Shown here piece by piece: positions 18,044 through 27,841 of a stretch of 64,000 nt of DNA (position 1 is the first letter of the stretch; each line of letters begins with the position of its first letter). The notes beneath the pieces were generated by a model, which did no database searches, was not told the DNA's origin, and worked only from the letters and a program-made list of their open reading frames with translations. The DNA is from Marinobacter caseinilyticus. GTDB lineage: Bacteria > Pseudomonadota > Gammaproteobacteria > Pseudomonadales > Oleiphilaceae. The position numbers and the translations under genes were made by a program. Where the stretch lies: assembly GCF_011074955.1 (NCBI RefSeq), contig NZ_WUQJ01000034.1, positions 124,001-188,000 on the forward strand, written 5' to 3'.

Positions 18044-19414
18044 TTAGGACGAGAGCGAGTGCGCCAAAGCATCAAGGTCGGCAGAAACGGCCTCGACCGC
18101 TTCCCGGAACTCCTCAAGATCTTCATCAAGCAAACCCAGACGCATGGAAATCGCCGGTAGATCGTCCTCATTGAATTCGTCGCCGATGCCCTTCTCTTTG
18201 AGCAAGCAGTTGGCAAGCTGCACCATCAGGACATATTGTTCATGTTCGCCGTGATAGTCCGCGTGCTGGTGTACGCCCGCGGCTTTAACGACGGCGTCCG
18301 GCAACTGCCAGAGCTTGTGGAGGATACCACCGATAGCGCCATGACCGACCGCCAGCAGATCCTGGCCCTGGCCGCCGCCAAATATCTGGTGTTCCAGTGA
18401 CCGCATGCTGTGATCCGGATTATCCTCACGCAGGGCGTTCAGTTGATCGAACTCGGAAGGGAACAGGTGCCCAATCAATAAGAGACCAAAGTTGTGGAGT
18501 AGCCCGCAGAGATAGGACAGGCCCTTGTCGGCCTGACAGCGTGATGCCATCCGTTGGGTCAGGAAAGCACAATACAGCGAATGGCGCCAAAATTCGTCCA
18601 TACCCAACATGCCTTTCCTTGGCACATCAAACGCCCGCACCGAGGCAATACCAAGGGCTATATGGGCAACCCGATCAAAGCCCAAAACGCGCGTCACCGC
18701 GTCTTGCACCGAATCGATCTGTCCCGGGTAATGAAACAACGCCGATCGCGCATAGCGCATAATCTGTGCGGTCAGACTGGGATCAAATTCAATCAGATCT
18801 GACAATTCACGGGCGGTGGCGTCGGCGTTGCCGGTTAATCGTAAGATACGCAATGCGAGCGCCGGCATTGGCGGCAATCGATAAAGTTTTTGCAGCTGCT
18901 GGGCAACTTCATCCAGGGTAATGGCGGTCGCGCGGTGATCCGACGAACCCCTGATGATCATCTGCCCTCCCCGGGCACCGGCCAGCGCCAGCCTGAAGAC
19001 TCGCCCATCCATGGCGATCAGCGTGTTGTCGGAGCCGCAAGCCATTACCACGCGCGGTAACGTCATGACCGATTCATCCACCATCACGGGCACATCGTAG
19101 GCGGCCCCAACCGGAGGATGAAAGCCCGGCTCACAATCATTGAATAAGCGATCGGCCTGACGACCGGTAAGAGGCTGCAGACGGCGACCACTTAAGGCCG
19201 CAATCGCATCGAGGTCCAACACACTTTCAAGGGGATGAACAACCATCACCACGCCGGTAAGGTCAATCAGCATCGTGGCTTTTACGGCTTGAGCGCGCGG
19301 CGCCACCGAGGCTTTCAGTGCGACCTCCAGATCGGCTGCCGCCGCTACGGACAGGGTGTCGAAAGCCAGACCCTTGCGGTTTAAGAACGTACTCAGTCTG
19401 CCAGCTATTGCCAC
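18044..19414 (-). CDS. YbaK/deacylase-like domain fused to HDOD domain
   Basis: 456 residues with two recognisable modules. Residues about 5-150 follow the YbaK/ProRS-INS editing fold: the conserved lysine in VKATMLIDLTG, a LTGRQADRLFNDCEPGFHPP stretch, and VPVMVDESVMTLPRVVMACG. That fold removes mischarged amino acids from tRNA. Residues about 175-400 are HDOD (LYRLPPMPALALRILRL, CGLLHNFGLLLIGHLFP). The pairing suggests sensing of tRNA or amino-acid state feeding an HDOD output, but no target is visible. The start is GTG with GGAGA upstream. It lies between ppc and adk and is not clearly in an operon. Confidence 0.82.
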   Translation of the reverse strand: MAIAGRLSTFLNRKGLAFDTLSVAAAADLEVALKASVAPRAQAVKATMLIDLTGVVMVVHPLESVLDLDAIAALSGRRLQPLTGRQADRLFNDCEPGFHPPVGAAYDVPVMVDESVMTLPRVVMACGSDNTLIAMDGRVFRLALAGARGGQMIIRGSSDHRATAITLDEVAQQLQKLYRLPPMPALALRILRLTGNADATARELSDLIEFDPSLTAQIMRYARSALFHYPGQIDSVQDAVTRVLGFDRVAHIALGIASVRAFDVPRKGMLGMDEFWRHSLYCAFLTQRMASRCQADKGLSYLCGLLHNFGLLLIGHLFPSEFDQLNALREDNPDHSMRSLEHQIFGGGQGQDLLAVGHGAIGGILHKLWQLPDAVVKAAGVHQHADYHGEHEQYVLMVQLANCLLKEKGIGDEFNEDDLPAISMRLGLLDEDLEEFREAVEAVSADLDALAHSLSS

Positions 19415-19456
19415 GCAGGTCTCCTTAGTGGTTATCCCGTCGGACCAGCCGAAATG

Positions 19457-22099
19457 TCAGCCGGTGTTGCGCATACCTGCGGCAATACCCGCCATGGTCA
19501 CTTTCAGAGCTCGCTCCACCAGGTCCGGTACTTGCCCTGCGTCTTCGCCTTCCCTGTCCCGTCGCAACAGTTCAGCCTGTAAATAATGCAGTGGATCGGT
19601 GTAAGGATTACGTACCCGCATGGAATGGGCAAACACCGGCTCAGCCTGCAGTAACGAATCTTGCTGCTTGAGCGCTTTCACTTCGTCAACACAGACGGTC
19701 AGGCGCGCCCTGAGTTGTTCGCCCAAGGGACGCAGTGAGGGCTCGACCAGTGTTTGCTCATAATAGCTGGCAATGCGCAAGTCAGCTTTCGCCAGCACCA
19801 TCTCAAGCATGTCGACGTAGGTCTTAAAAAACGGCCACCGCGCCATCATATCGCGCAACACCTCCAGGCGCCCACTCTCAGACGCTTCACGCAGGGCAAC
19901 GTCGCTGCCAAGCCAGCTGGGTAACATCAGGCGCATCTGGGTCCAGGCAAAGATCCAGGGAATGGCACGCAGGCTTTCGACGCCGCCATTAGCTTTACGA
20001 CGGGCTGGCCGACTGCCCAGTGCAAGCTTACCAAGTGCCTGTTCGGGGGTCGCCTGACGGAAGTACGGCACGAAATCAGGGTCCTCACGCACCACATGAC
20101 GGTAGGCTTTCAGCGAGCGCTCTGTCAGCCAGTCCATCGTCTTCCGCCACTCCGGCTCAGGCCCTGGAGGCGGTGCCAGAGTGGCTTCGATCACCGCCGT
20201 CGTGTACAGCGTCAGACTTTGCTCCGCCAATCGTGGCAGGCCAAACTTGAACCGGATCATCTCACCCTGCTCGGTGATACGGAAACTGCCATTCACCGAA
20301 CCTGGCGGCTGGGACAGTATCGCCCGGTTTGCAGGGCCACCGCCGCGGCCGACCGTGCCACCACGGCCGTGGAACAAGGTAAGGTGGATGTCGTATTGAC
20401 TGGCCACTTCGGTGAGCTTCTCCTGAGCCTGGTATTGCGCCCACGCGGCCATCATCTGCCCCGCATCCTTGGCGGAATCAGAATACCCGATCATGACCTC
20501 CTGATGATCGTTGCAATAGCGACGGTACCAGTCCACTTCAAACAGTGCTCTCATGCTATCCGGTGCGCCCGACAGGTCGTCCAGAGTTTCAAACAGCGGT
20601 ACTACTCGCATCGGGTTGGTCATCCCGGATTCTCGCAGCAGCAGGATAACGCTCAGTACATCCGAAGGTTTGCTGGCCATGGAAATCACATAGGAGCCCA
20701 GTGCTTCCGGTGTTTGGCCAGCGACAACTTCACAGGTCGCCAACACTTCCCGCACGGTTTCCGAGGGCGCCCAGTGCCTCGGAACCAATGGCCGGCGGCT
20801 GCGCAGTTCCGTCAATAAAAACCGCTGACGCTCGTCTTCACTCCAGGACAAGTAGTCCCCTTGCCCAATGTAATCGACTATTTCCGCCACGGCTTCTGCG
20901 TGCCGGGAAGCTTCTTGCCGGATATCCAGACGAATAAGCGGTAGCCCAAAGGTGTGAGCCCGACGCAAGGTATCCAGCAACGGGCCATTCGCTACGGTTT
21001 CAAGCCCGCAGTCGAGCAGGGATTGATAACACAGCTCAAGTGGATCGGTCAGGTCCTCATTCTCAAACAGAATGTCAGCATTGTCTGCGGGCTCACCGTT
21101 CACGCTCGCTTCGGCCCAATCTCGGGTTTTGATGAGCCGATCGCGAAGCTTGCCCAAAACGTCCCGGTAGGGTTCCCGACTGTCAGATACCGCCGCCTTC
21201 AGGGCATCGTTGGCCTGCCACATGGACAGCTCAGCCCGCAACGATTGGATATCCCTCAGATACAGATCCGCGGCCATCCAGCGCCCCAGCAGAAAGACTT
21301 TACGGGTAACTTGATGCGTGACGTTCGGGTTGCCATCGCGATCCCCACCCATCCACGACGCGATGCGAATAGGGGCGGCATCGACCGGCAGGCCTTGACC
21401 GGTGGCATCAACCAGAGAATGATCAAGACCCCTTAAAAACCGGGGCAATGCCTGCCACAAACTGTTCTCAATAACCGCAAAGCCCCACTTTGCCTCGTCC
21501 ACAGCGGTCGGGCGATGATAGCGAATTTCATCCGTGTGCCAAGCCTCAGTGATCAACTGCTGCAGGCGAGCGATGGTCTCGTCGCGTTCGGCGGGCAACA
21601 GGTCATCGTGATCCAGGCGCCCGAGACAGTCCGACATCTCGTCGTACTTCATGATTAATGTTCGCCGGGCGACTTCCGTCGGGTGCGCGGTCAGGACAAA
21701 CTCAATGTTTAAATCCGTTACTCGCCGGTGCAGCTCGTCCGCCGGTATGCCTTGCTCTTTGAGTCGGCCGAATACCTCACCCAACGATTCCACCATCAAA
21801 TCCGACTGATGACCGCGTTTGCGGCGAATACCGTGGTACTGCTCTGCCAGATTCGCCAGGTTCAGGAACTGGTTGAATGCCCGGGTGACCGGCAATAACT
21901 GATCATCCCTGAGGTTTCTCAGCAAACTCACCAGACGCTGGCCAGAGCCACTTTCGTGTCGTCGGTCGGACTTGGCGGCCGCCCGAATTTCTTCAATTAA
22001 ATCGAAACATTCCTGGCCAGGGTACCGACGAATACTTCGGCCCAGTAATTCTCCCAGCAAACGAACATTCTCTCTCAGATCCGGGTGCAGTTCTGTCAC
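19457..22099 (-). CDS. ppc: Phosphoenolpyruvate carboxylase
   Basis: Carboxylates PEP to oxaloacetate, topping up the TCA cycle. 880 residues from GTG 22099 (TELHPDLRENVRLLGELLG aligns with the start of the E. coli enzyme); AGGA lies 7 bases upstream. Catalytic motifs are present: VLTAHPTEVARRTL, WMGGDRDGNP, GYSDSAKDAG and FHGRGGTVGRGGGP, plus the conserved C-terminus ending RNTG. An upstream in-frame extension to 22129 is not needed. Confidence 0.98.
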   Translation of the reverse strand: MTELHPDLRENVRLLGELLGRSIRRYPGQECFDLIEEIRAAAKSDRRHESGSGQRLVSLLRNLRDDQLLPVTRAFNQFLNLANLAEQYHGIRRKRGHQSDLMVESLGEVFGRLKEQGIPADELHRRVTDLNIEFVLTAHPTEVARRTLIMKYDEMSDCLGRLDHDDLLPAERDETIARLQQLITEAWHTDEIRYHRPTAVDEAKWGFAVIENSLWQALPRFLRGLDHSLVDATGQGLPVDAAPIRIASWMGGDRDGNPNVTHQVTRKVFLLGRWMAADLYLRDIQSLRAELSMWQANDALKAAVSDSREPYRDVLGKLRDRLIKTRDWAEASVNGEPADNADILFENEDLTDPLELCYQSLLDCGLETVANGPLLDTLRRAHTFGLPLIRLDIRQEASRHAEAVAEIVDYIGQGDYLSWSEDERQRFLLTELRSRRPLVPRHWAPSETVREVLATCEVVAGQTPEALGSYVISMASKPSDVLSVILLLRESGMTNPMRVVPLFETLDDLSGAPDSMRALFEVDWYRRYCNDHQEVMIGYSDSAKDAGQMMAAWAQYQAQEKLTEVASQYDIHLTLFHGRGGTVGRGGGPANRAILSQPPGSVNGSFRITEQGEMIRFKFGLPRLAEQSLTLYTTAVIEATLAPPPGPEPEWRKTMDWLTERSLKAYRHVVREDPDFVPYFRQATPEQALGKLALGSRPARRKANGGVESLRAIPWIFAWTQMRLMLPSWLGSDVALREASESGRLEVLRDMMARWPFFKTYVDMLEMVLAKADLRIASYYEQTLVEPSLRPLGEQLRARLTVCVDEVKALKQQDSLLQAEPVFAHSMRVRNPYTDPLHYLQAELLRRDREGEDAGQVPDLVERALKVTMAGIAAGMRNTG

Positions 22100-22269
22100 G
22101 AAGCATCCTTTTAAATTGACGAAGACCAAGTGTTATAACGATACTAAGGATTATCCGACTAAGTCTATGCACCATTCAGGTGTTGCTTAGCGAATAGGCC
22201 GGGCAGTGGCACCGTGTCCACCGTTTGCAAAGCCCGCCCGGCCCTCGATTTGTCTTTACAGGAGCATGC

Positions 22270-22506
22270 ATGAAAGTTACTGATCTGCCCAAACACTGGG
22301 AAGCCAAGAAAGAGACGGTAGAACGAACCCACGATTACAATCTGCGTCTGCCACTGGAAGATGCTGCCCGGATTGCAGCCCTGGCCGAGCTTTATCCGGA
22401 CCGCAGCGAAAGTGACATTCTCAATGACATGATTGCCGCTGCCCTGGACGACTTGGTTCGTCAAAGCCCACTCAAAGACAAGCTGAAGAATAAAGAGAAC
22501 AAGTAA
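22270..22506 (+). CDS. Small protein, paralogue of the facing 114-residue protein
   Basis: 78 residues starting MKVTDLPKHWEAK, with AGGAG just before the ATG. The middle (RLPLEDAARIAALAELYPDR) and end (ILNDMIAAALDDLV) read like a ribbon-helix-helix-type or small helical adaptor. It shares its opening, its ALYP-type motif and the AALD end with the convergent gene at 22704-23048, so the two are diverged copies. Similar Pseudomonas proteins carry names such as pilin assembly protein or type 1 pili tip component, from memory and on weak grounds. I assign no function. Confidence 0.75.
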   Translation: MKVTDLPKHWEAKKETVERTHDYNLRLPLEDAARIAALAELYPDRSESDILNDMIAAALDDLVRQSPLKDKLKNKENK

Positions 22507-22522
22507 CGGACAGCGGGAACAC

Positions 22523-22552
22523 AAAAAGGGCGACCCACGGGCCGCCCTTTTT
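22523..22552. terminator. Bidirectional rho-independent terminator
   Basis: A symmetric stem-loop AAAAAGGGCG ... CGCCCTTTTT with a 10-base loop lies 16 bases after the plus-strand small gene. The A-run and T-run make it usable from both strands, so it could also end the facing minus-strand small gene about 150 bases further on. Confidence 0.85.
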
Positions 22553-22703
22553 GTATTGAGGAGTGCATAACAAAATATACGGGGACCACACACTGTCTTT
22601 CCCGCACCAGGCCACACAGACAAGAATCGGGCACACTGGTCTGGCAGCAGGCCCAACGGTTACCTCACCACAACCAACCTTGGTTCAGCGAAGCCCTTTG
22701 CGA

Positions 22704-23048
22704 TCAAGCGACCGATTCGAGCTGTCGCGTCTTAAGCCTTTGGATGTGCTTCTGACTGAGACTCACGAAACGAGGCGTCAGGCCCTGATCTTCATAAATT
22801 TCGAAGCCGTCTTCGTCGAATGCGACCACATTGGAGCCCTGCTCATAGGGGAAACTGGTTTCAAGCTCATCGAGCGCTGCTGAGACCAAATCCCGGATTA
22901 AATCCTGAGATGACTTCATCGGGTACAACGCCGCCAATTTTTCCAGCCGCTTGTGGTGCTGGTCAGACAGCGCCATAAAATACGCATCGCGGGTCAGTCG
23001 ACCCCGGGCATGCTTATCCCAATACTTCACCAGATCTTTAATCTTCAT
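22704..23048 (-). CDS. Conserved small protein, longer paralogue of the 78-residue protein
   Basis: 114 residues starting MKIKDLVKYWDKHARGRLT. The ribosome site GGAG and the conserved start support ATG 23048 over the 26 extra upstream codons. The core (HHKRLEKLAALYPMKSSQDL, then DLVSAALDELETSFPYEQG) matches the facing protein. It adds a tail containing DEDGFEIYEDQGLTPRFVSL. A near-identical domain order exists in Pseudomonas, annotated on thin evidence as a pilus assembly component. The N-terminal KDLVKYW block and the LTPRF tail may be interaction surfaces. Function unknown. Confidence 0.8.
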   Translation of the reverse strand: MKIKDLVKYWDKHARGRLTRDAYFMALSDQHHKRLEKLAALYPMKSSQDLIRDLVSAALDELETSFPYEQGSNVVAFDEDGFEIYEDQGLTPRFVSLSQKHIQRLKTRQLESVA

Positions 23049-23230
23049 GTCGTGCTGCTCCTGCTCTGTAACACCGGAGGGTATCCGGCCAGCGCTTGTT
23101 CGCGGCTCGTGACCGCAGTCAATCACTCTTGGTCCACTATTGTTACCCGAAGTGTAGACGAAGCCTACTCCCGAAATCCGGAAAAATGGTTACGGATTGT
23201 ACCTACCGCCCGAGCTTCTGTAGCCCTCAT

Positions 23231-24088
23231 TTACTCCCAGCTCAGCTTTTCCACGCCCTTAACGGATTTCCAGATCTGATCCAGCGCTTCCAGAGTTTCA
23301 TCATCCATATCACGCCCCTCACCCGCCAGACGCTGCTCAACGGCGCGAAATCTGGCCTCAAACTTGTGATTGGTGCGCCGCAAGGCCTGATCCGGATTAA
23401 CTTTCATAAACCTCGCCAGGTTGACACACACAAACAGCAGGTCACCAAGCTCATCTTCCACTGCATCCTGCCCTGTGGGATCCGATTGGGCGTTTTGCCA
23501 AGCCTCTTTGAGCTCGTCAAGTTCCTCGTGCAGCTTGTCAAACACGGGCTCAATCGTTGGCCAGTCGAAGCCATGGTGGGACGCCCGGCGTTGCAGCTTT
23601 TCCGCTCGTGCCATGGCTGGCAAGGTCGGCGCAATCCCGTCCAAATGACTTGCTGGCGCCCCAGTGCCTGTCGCCTTCGGAGCACTGGCACGTTCTTCTG
23701 CCTTGATGCGTTCCCAGTTAGCCTTGATGTCCGCGTCAGAAGGACGCTTCCCGGGCTCAACCTGGCTGTTCAGCGTGCCGTCCGGAAACACGTGGGGGTG
23801 GCGCCGAATCAGTTTGCGCACCAAATGATCCACCACGCCCTCAAAATCAAAATGACCCTGTTCCCGGCCCATCTGACCGTAAAAAATCACCTGGAACAGC
23901 AGGTCGCCCAATTCGTCCTTCAAATGCGGAAAATCGGATCGCTCAATGGCGTCGGCAACCTCCTGGGCTTCTTCCAGCGTATGAGGCACGATCGACCGAA
24001 ACGTTTGCTTGGTATCCCAGGGACAACCGATCTCAGGGTCCCGCAATCGAGCCATAAGATACGTCAGGTCTTCGATGGTGTAAGGCAT
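23231..24088 (-). CDS. mazG: Nucleoside triphosphate pyrophosphohydrolase MazG
   Basis: Hydrolyses NTPs and dNTPs to monophosphates and PPi; in E. coli it tempers (p)ppGpp effects. The 285 residues hold two MazG domains, each with the EExxE...ExxD metal site: HTLEEAQEVADAIE plus LKDELGDLLFQV, and LHEELDELKEAW plus VEDELGDLLFVCV. ATG 24088 has AGGA 9 bases upstream; a TTG two codons earlier is less likely. It sits 47 bases after relA, as in E. coli and Pseudomonas. Confidence 0.95.
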   Translation of the reverse strand: MPYTIEDLTYLMARLRDPEIGCPWDTKQTFRSIVPHTLEEAQEVADAIERSDFPHLKDELGDLLFQVIFYGQMGREQGHFDFEGVVDHLVRKLIRRHPHVFPDGTLNSQVEPGKRPSDADIKANWERIKAEERASAPKATGTGAPASHLDGIAPTLPAMARAEKLQRRASHHGFDWPTIEPVFDKLHEELDELKEAWQNAQSDPTGQDAVEDELGDLLFVCVNLARFMKVNPDQALRRTNHKFEARFRAVEQRLAGEGRDMDDETLEALDQIWKSVKGVEKLSWE

Positions 24089-24135
24089 GAGCAATCCTTA
24101 AAAGCAGCAGAGCTTGGCTTGGCCCGGCGGTCTGG

Positions 24136-26373
24136 CTACACCCGCTTGCGCCGGACTTCCAGTATGTTTGGCAGATTTCGAATCTGGGCCAGCAGGCGGG
24201 CCAATTGCTCCAGACTGGAGATCTCAACAGTGACAACCATCGTCGCGGTATTGTCATCTGAATTTGAGAGGGTGTGCAGCGCCAATACATTGCTCTTTGA
24301 CGAAGACAGCACTTGTGTAATATCCCGCAGCAGTCCAGAGCGGTCGTAGGCTTCGATTTCAATATCGACCGGATACACCGCTTCGGGGGTACCGCCCCAA
24401 TTCACTTCAATAATGCGGTTCGGTTCAAACTCCCTCAGATGGAGGAAAGTCAGGCAGTCCTGTCGGTGGACCGTGACCCCCCGGCCGACGGTGATGTACC
24501 CGCCAATAGCGTCTCCGGGCAAGGGTTTGCAGCATTTGGCGACTTGGGTCTTGAGTTTGCCAACGCCCTGAATCTGGATATCGGAATCGGTGTCGTAGTG
24601 TTTGTTCCGGTTACCGGTTAGTTTCAGGTCCAGTTGTCGGGTTTTGGGTTCCAGCATCTGCTGGGCCAGGTTGGCCACATGGGTTGGACGAAGGTCACCC
24701 GCGCCGACGGCGGCGTACATGTCTTCGGCGTTGCGGCAATTGACCTTAACCGCCAGTTCGTTCAGGTTCACGTCGTGAATCGACAGACGCTTAAACTCGT
24801 CGTCCAGAATGGCGCGGCCGTCAGACACATTACGGTCCCGATCCTGCTCTTTGAACCAGTGCGTCACCTTCGCTCGGGCTCGGGACGTCTGTATGTAGCC
24901 AAGGCTGGGGTTAAGCCAGTCACGACTGGGCGCAGGGTTGTTGGAGGTCAGGATAAACACCTGATCGCCGGTCTTGAGTGCGTGCGTCAGCGGCACAATA
25001 CGGCCATTGAGCCGGGCCCCACGACAAGCGTGTCCGACCTCCGTGTGAACCCGGTACGCAAAATCGACCGGCGTGGCGCCCTGGGGTAAATCGACGACGT
25101 GGCCTTCCGGTGTAAACACATAAACCCGGTCTGAGGTAATTTCACCCTTGAGCGGGTCCTCAAGATCATTCAGGTCACCAAGGTCCTCCTGCCAATCCAG
25201 AACCTGGCGCAGCCAGTTAATCTTGGCATCGTAACCGGTCGACCGGTTGCCTTTATCCGTACCTTTATAGAGCCAGTGCGCGCAGACGCCCAGCTCCGCT
25301 TCCTCGTGCATTTTACGAGTACGGATCTGAACTTCCATGACCTTGCCTTCCGGCCCGATGACGGCGGTGTGCAGCGACTGGTAACCGTTTTCCTTGGGGC
25401 TGGCGATGTAGTCATCAAACTCGTTGGGAATATGCCGCCACAAACCATGAACAATGCCCAGTGCGGCGTAGCAGTCTCGTACTTCCGGCACCAGAATGCG
25501 CACGGCGCGGACATCGTAGACCTGGGAAAAGTCGATACCCTTGCGACGCATTTTTCGCCAGATGCTGTAGATGTGCTTCGCCCGACCGGCAAGGTCACCG
25601 TCGATGCCCGCGCTCTTGAGCTCCGTGCCCAGAGTATCCAGCACCCGGCGAATGTAGCTCTCTCGGTCGAGCCGCTTTTCATCAAGCAACTTCGCTATCT
25701 TTTTATACGCAGTCTCATGCAGGTAGCGAAATGACAGGTCTTCCAGTTCCCACTTAATGTGGCCAATACCCAGACGCTGGGCAAGCGGGGCATAAATATC
25801 AAACACTTCGCGGGCAACGCGCATGCGCTTGTCCGAAGTGACATCCTTTACCGCTCTGATCGCGCAGGTGCGCTCCGCGAGTTTGATCAACGCGACCCGA
25901 ACATCGTCGATCATGGTGACCAGCATTTTTCGGACGTTATCCAACTGGCCCTGGCTCTGCCCCAACACCGAGCCCTTCAGGGGATGGTGAATCGACGAGA
26001 TGGCCGCCATCTGCTGCACACCGTCGATCAGATTGGCGATCTCATCGCCGAATTCGGCGCGCACATCCGCCAGCGGCATGCGTTCTTCGCGCACTGCACG
26101 GTAGAGGATGGCCGCAACCAGGCTGGCTTGATCCAGGTGTAACTCGACCAGAACCTGAGCCATTTCAATGCCGGTTCGAAAACTGCTGGCACCCGGTGCC
26201 CAGAGTCGGTCTTCCCGAAAGGCTTCGAGATCGATCGCCGCGCTTTTCTCACACGCACGCCGGAATTGGTCAACATCCTCAAGATTTGTTTGCGCTTGAA
26301 TCTGCCGAACCCAGCTTTCTATATCAACCCGGCCATCTGGCGTCACTGCGTAATCTTCGCGAACTTTTACCAT
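24136..26373 (-). CDS. relA: GTP pyrophosphokinase, (p)ppGpp synthetase I
   Basis: Makes (p)ppGpp on stalled ribosomes. 745 residues: an inactive hydrolase domain (the HD pair is replaced; YRAVREERMPLADVRAEFG is typical of RelA rather than SpoT), a synthetase domain (YDVRAVRILVPE, SPKENGYQSLHTAVIGPEGK), TGS (VYVFTPEGHVVDLPQGATPV), a zinc-finger/CC region with CCKPLPGDAIGGY, and a C-terminal ACT domain. GGAAG lies just before the ATG. It belongs to the cysM-rlmD-relA-mazG run. Confidence 0.97.
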   Translation of the reverse strand: MVKVREDYAVTPDGRVDIESWVRQIQAQTNLEDVDQFRRACEKSAAIDLEAFREDRLWAPGASSFRTGIEMAQVLVELHLDQASLVAAILYRAVREERMPLADVRAEFGDEIANLIDGVQQMAAISSIHHPLKGSVLGQSQGQLDNVRKMLVTMIDDVRVALIKLAERTCAIRAVKDVTSDKRMRVAREVFDIYAPLAQRLGIGHIKWELEDLSFRYLHETAYKKIAKLLDEKRLDRESYIRRVLDTLGTELKSAGIDGDLAGRAKHIYSIWRKMRRKGIDFSQVYDVRAVRILVPEVRDCYAALGIVHGLWRHIPNEFDDYIASPKENGYQSLHTAVIGPEGKVMEVQIRTRKMHEEAELGVCAHWLYKGTDKGNRSTGYDAKINWLRQVLDWQEDLGDLNDLEDPLKGEITSDRVYVFTPEGHVVDLPQGATPVDFAYRVHTEVGHACRGARLNGRIVPLTHALKTGDQVFILTSNNPAPSRDWLNPSLGYIQTSRARAKVTHWFKEQDRDRNVSDGRAILDDEFKRLSIHDVNLNELAVKVNCRNAEDMYAAVGAGDLRPTHVANLAQQMLEPKTRQLDLKLTGNRNKHYDTDSDIQIQGVGKLKTQVAKCCKPLPGDAIGGYITVGRGVTVHRQDCLTFLHLREFEPNRIIEVNWGGTPEAVYPVDIEIEAYDRSGLLRDITQVLSSSKSNVLALHTLSNSDDNTATMVVTVEISSLEQLARLLAQIRNLPNILEVRRKRV

Positions 26374-26473
26374 GCCACTTCCGTTTATCCGAACCTGTTA
26401 CACCCGGGTTACCGGTGCGTGTCTGATTCTTTTGGTTGCTCCGACGTGCTTTCGACTCGGCTCCATCTTGACC

Positions 26474-27805
26474 CTATGCCCGTTCGAACAGTGCGATCGA
26501 CTCAACATGGGTGGTATGAGGGAACATATCCATGACACCGGCCCGCACCAGCCGATAACCGTTCTTCACCATGACCCCGGCATCACGGGCGAGCGTCGCC
26601 GGATTACACGAGACATAAACGATACGCTTTGCCCCAAAGGCTGCAAGATACTCGCACACCTCCTGGGCACCGGATCGCGGCGGGTCAATCAGGATTTTGT
26701 CGAAACCTTCGGCTGCCCATGTTTCGGCGGTAAAATCGCTTTGCAGGTTAGCGCCAAAAAATCGGACATTCGACAACCCATTGAGTTTTGAATTTTCACG
26801 CCCGCGCACGACCATGGATTCATCGCCTTCAACCCCCACAACCTGACCCGCCCCACGGGCTATTGGCAAGGTAAAATTACCTAAACCGCAAAATAGGTCA
26901 AGCACCCGGTCCTCAGGCTGCAAATCGAGCCAGTCGACGGCGCGCGCTACCATGGTCTGATTGATGCTGGCGTTGACCTGGGTGAAATCCATCGGATGAA
27001 ATTTCATGGCCAGGTCAAAAGCATCAAGACGGTAATGCAACCAGTCTTCGCCTTCTGCCGGCCAAATGCGATGCACCGTGTCCGGGCCCTTGGGCTGCAG
27101 ATAGATATGCAAATTATGAGCCTGACCGAAACCGATCAACGCCTGATGATCCGGCTCGGATAGCGGCTCCATGTTGCGGAACACCAAAGCGGCATCATCA
27201 TCGCCACACGCCACTTCTATCTGAGCGATGGTTTTGTGCGCCGCCAGCCCGTACAGCAGCTCGCGCAGGGCCGTGATGCGGTCACCAATGCGAGGGTCCA
27301 TGACGTCACAACGGGTAATATCGGTCAGAAAGGTGTTGCGCTTCTCACGAAATCCCACCAGAACCGAATTGCGCTTGGGGACGAAACGAACACCCAACCG
27401 GGCCTTTCGGCGGTAACCCAGGGCGGATGACCGCAACGGGGGCTCCCAATGATCCGGTGCTATGCCTCCAAAGTGCGCAAAATTCTCTTGTAACGTCCGC
27501 TCTTTGAACTGAATCTGAGCATCCCCACTCATATGCTGAAGACTGCACCCACCACACAGGTCGGCGAATTCACACGGTGGTGTTATCCGATCCGGTGCCG
27601 CGTCATGAATCTCCAGGGCCCGCAACTCATCAAATTTGCTCCGGGAACCGATGACTTTGGCAGACACGGTTTCACCGGGCAGCGCACCGTCCACAAACTG
27701 GATTTTTCCATCCCGATAGGCAATACCGCGGCCATCATGACTCAGTTTTTCAATGGTGCATCGAACCGGCTCGATCGGCAGGCGCTTCACCCGTCGTCTA
27801 CTCAT
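26474..27805 (-). CDS. rlmD: 23S rRNA (uracil(1939)-C(5))-methyltransferase
   Basis: Methylates U1939 of 23S rRNA. It has an N-terminal TRAM domain (residues 10-70), a [4Fe-4S] cysteine set ([15 protein letters not shown] plus an upstream Cys), the SAM site [15 protein letters not shown] and the catalytic motif [11 protein letters not shown]. 443 residues, normal length. GAGAG precedes the ATG. Lying between cysM and relA matches the Pseudomonas order. Confidence 0.96.
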   Translation of the reverse strand: MSRRRVKRLPIEPVRCTIEKLSHDGRGIAYRDGKIQFVDGALPGETVSAKVIGSRSKFDELRALEIHDAAPDRITPPCEFADLCGGCSLQHMSGDAQIQFKERTLQENFAHFGGIAPDHWEPPLRSSALGYRRKARLGVRFVPKRNSVLVGFREKRNTFLTDITRCDVMDPRIGDRITALRELLYGLAAHKTIAQIEVACGDDDAALVFRNMEPLSEPDHQALIGFGQAHNLHIYLQPKGPDTVHRIWPAEGEDWLHYRLDAFDLAMKFHPMDFTQVNASINQTMVARAVDWLDLQPEDRVLDLFCGLGNFTLPIARGAGQVVGVEGDESMVVRGRENSKLNGLSNVRFFGANLQSDFTAETWAAEGFDKILIDPPRSGAQEVCEYLAAFGAKRIVYVSCNPATLARDAGVMVKNGYRLVRAGVMDMFPHTTHVESIALFERA

Positions 27806-27841
27806 ATTTTACTCTCAATCATTGGATAGCTGGCGACCCAG

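Noticed and set aside
23096..24349. Long plus-strand frame (417 codons) opposite mazG and relA
   Set aside because: It is antisense to two well-conserved genes and has no recognisable motif; composition fits a shadow frame.
24136..26373. RelA with a working hydrolase domain (SpoT-like)
   Set aside because: The HD pair needed for hydrolysis is missing, so it is a RelA-type synthetase.
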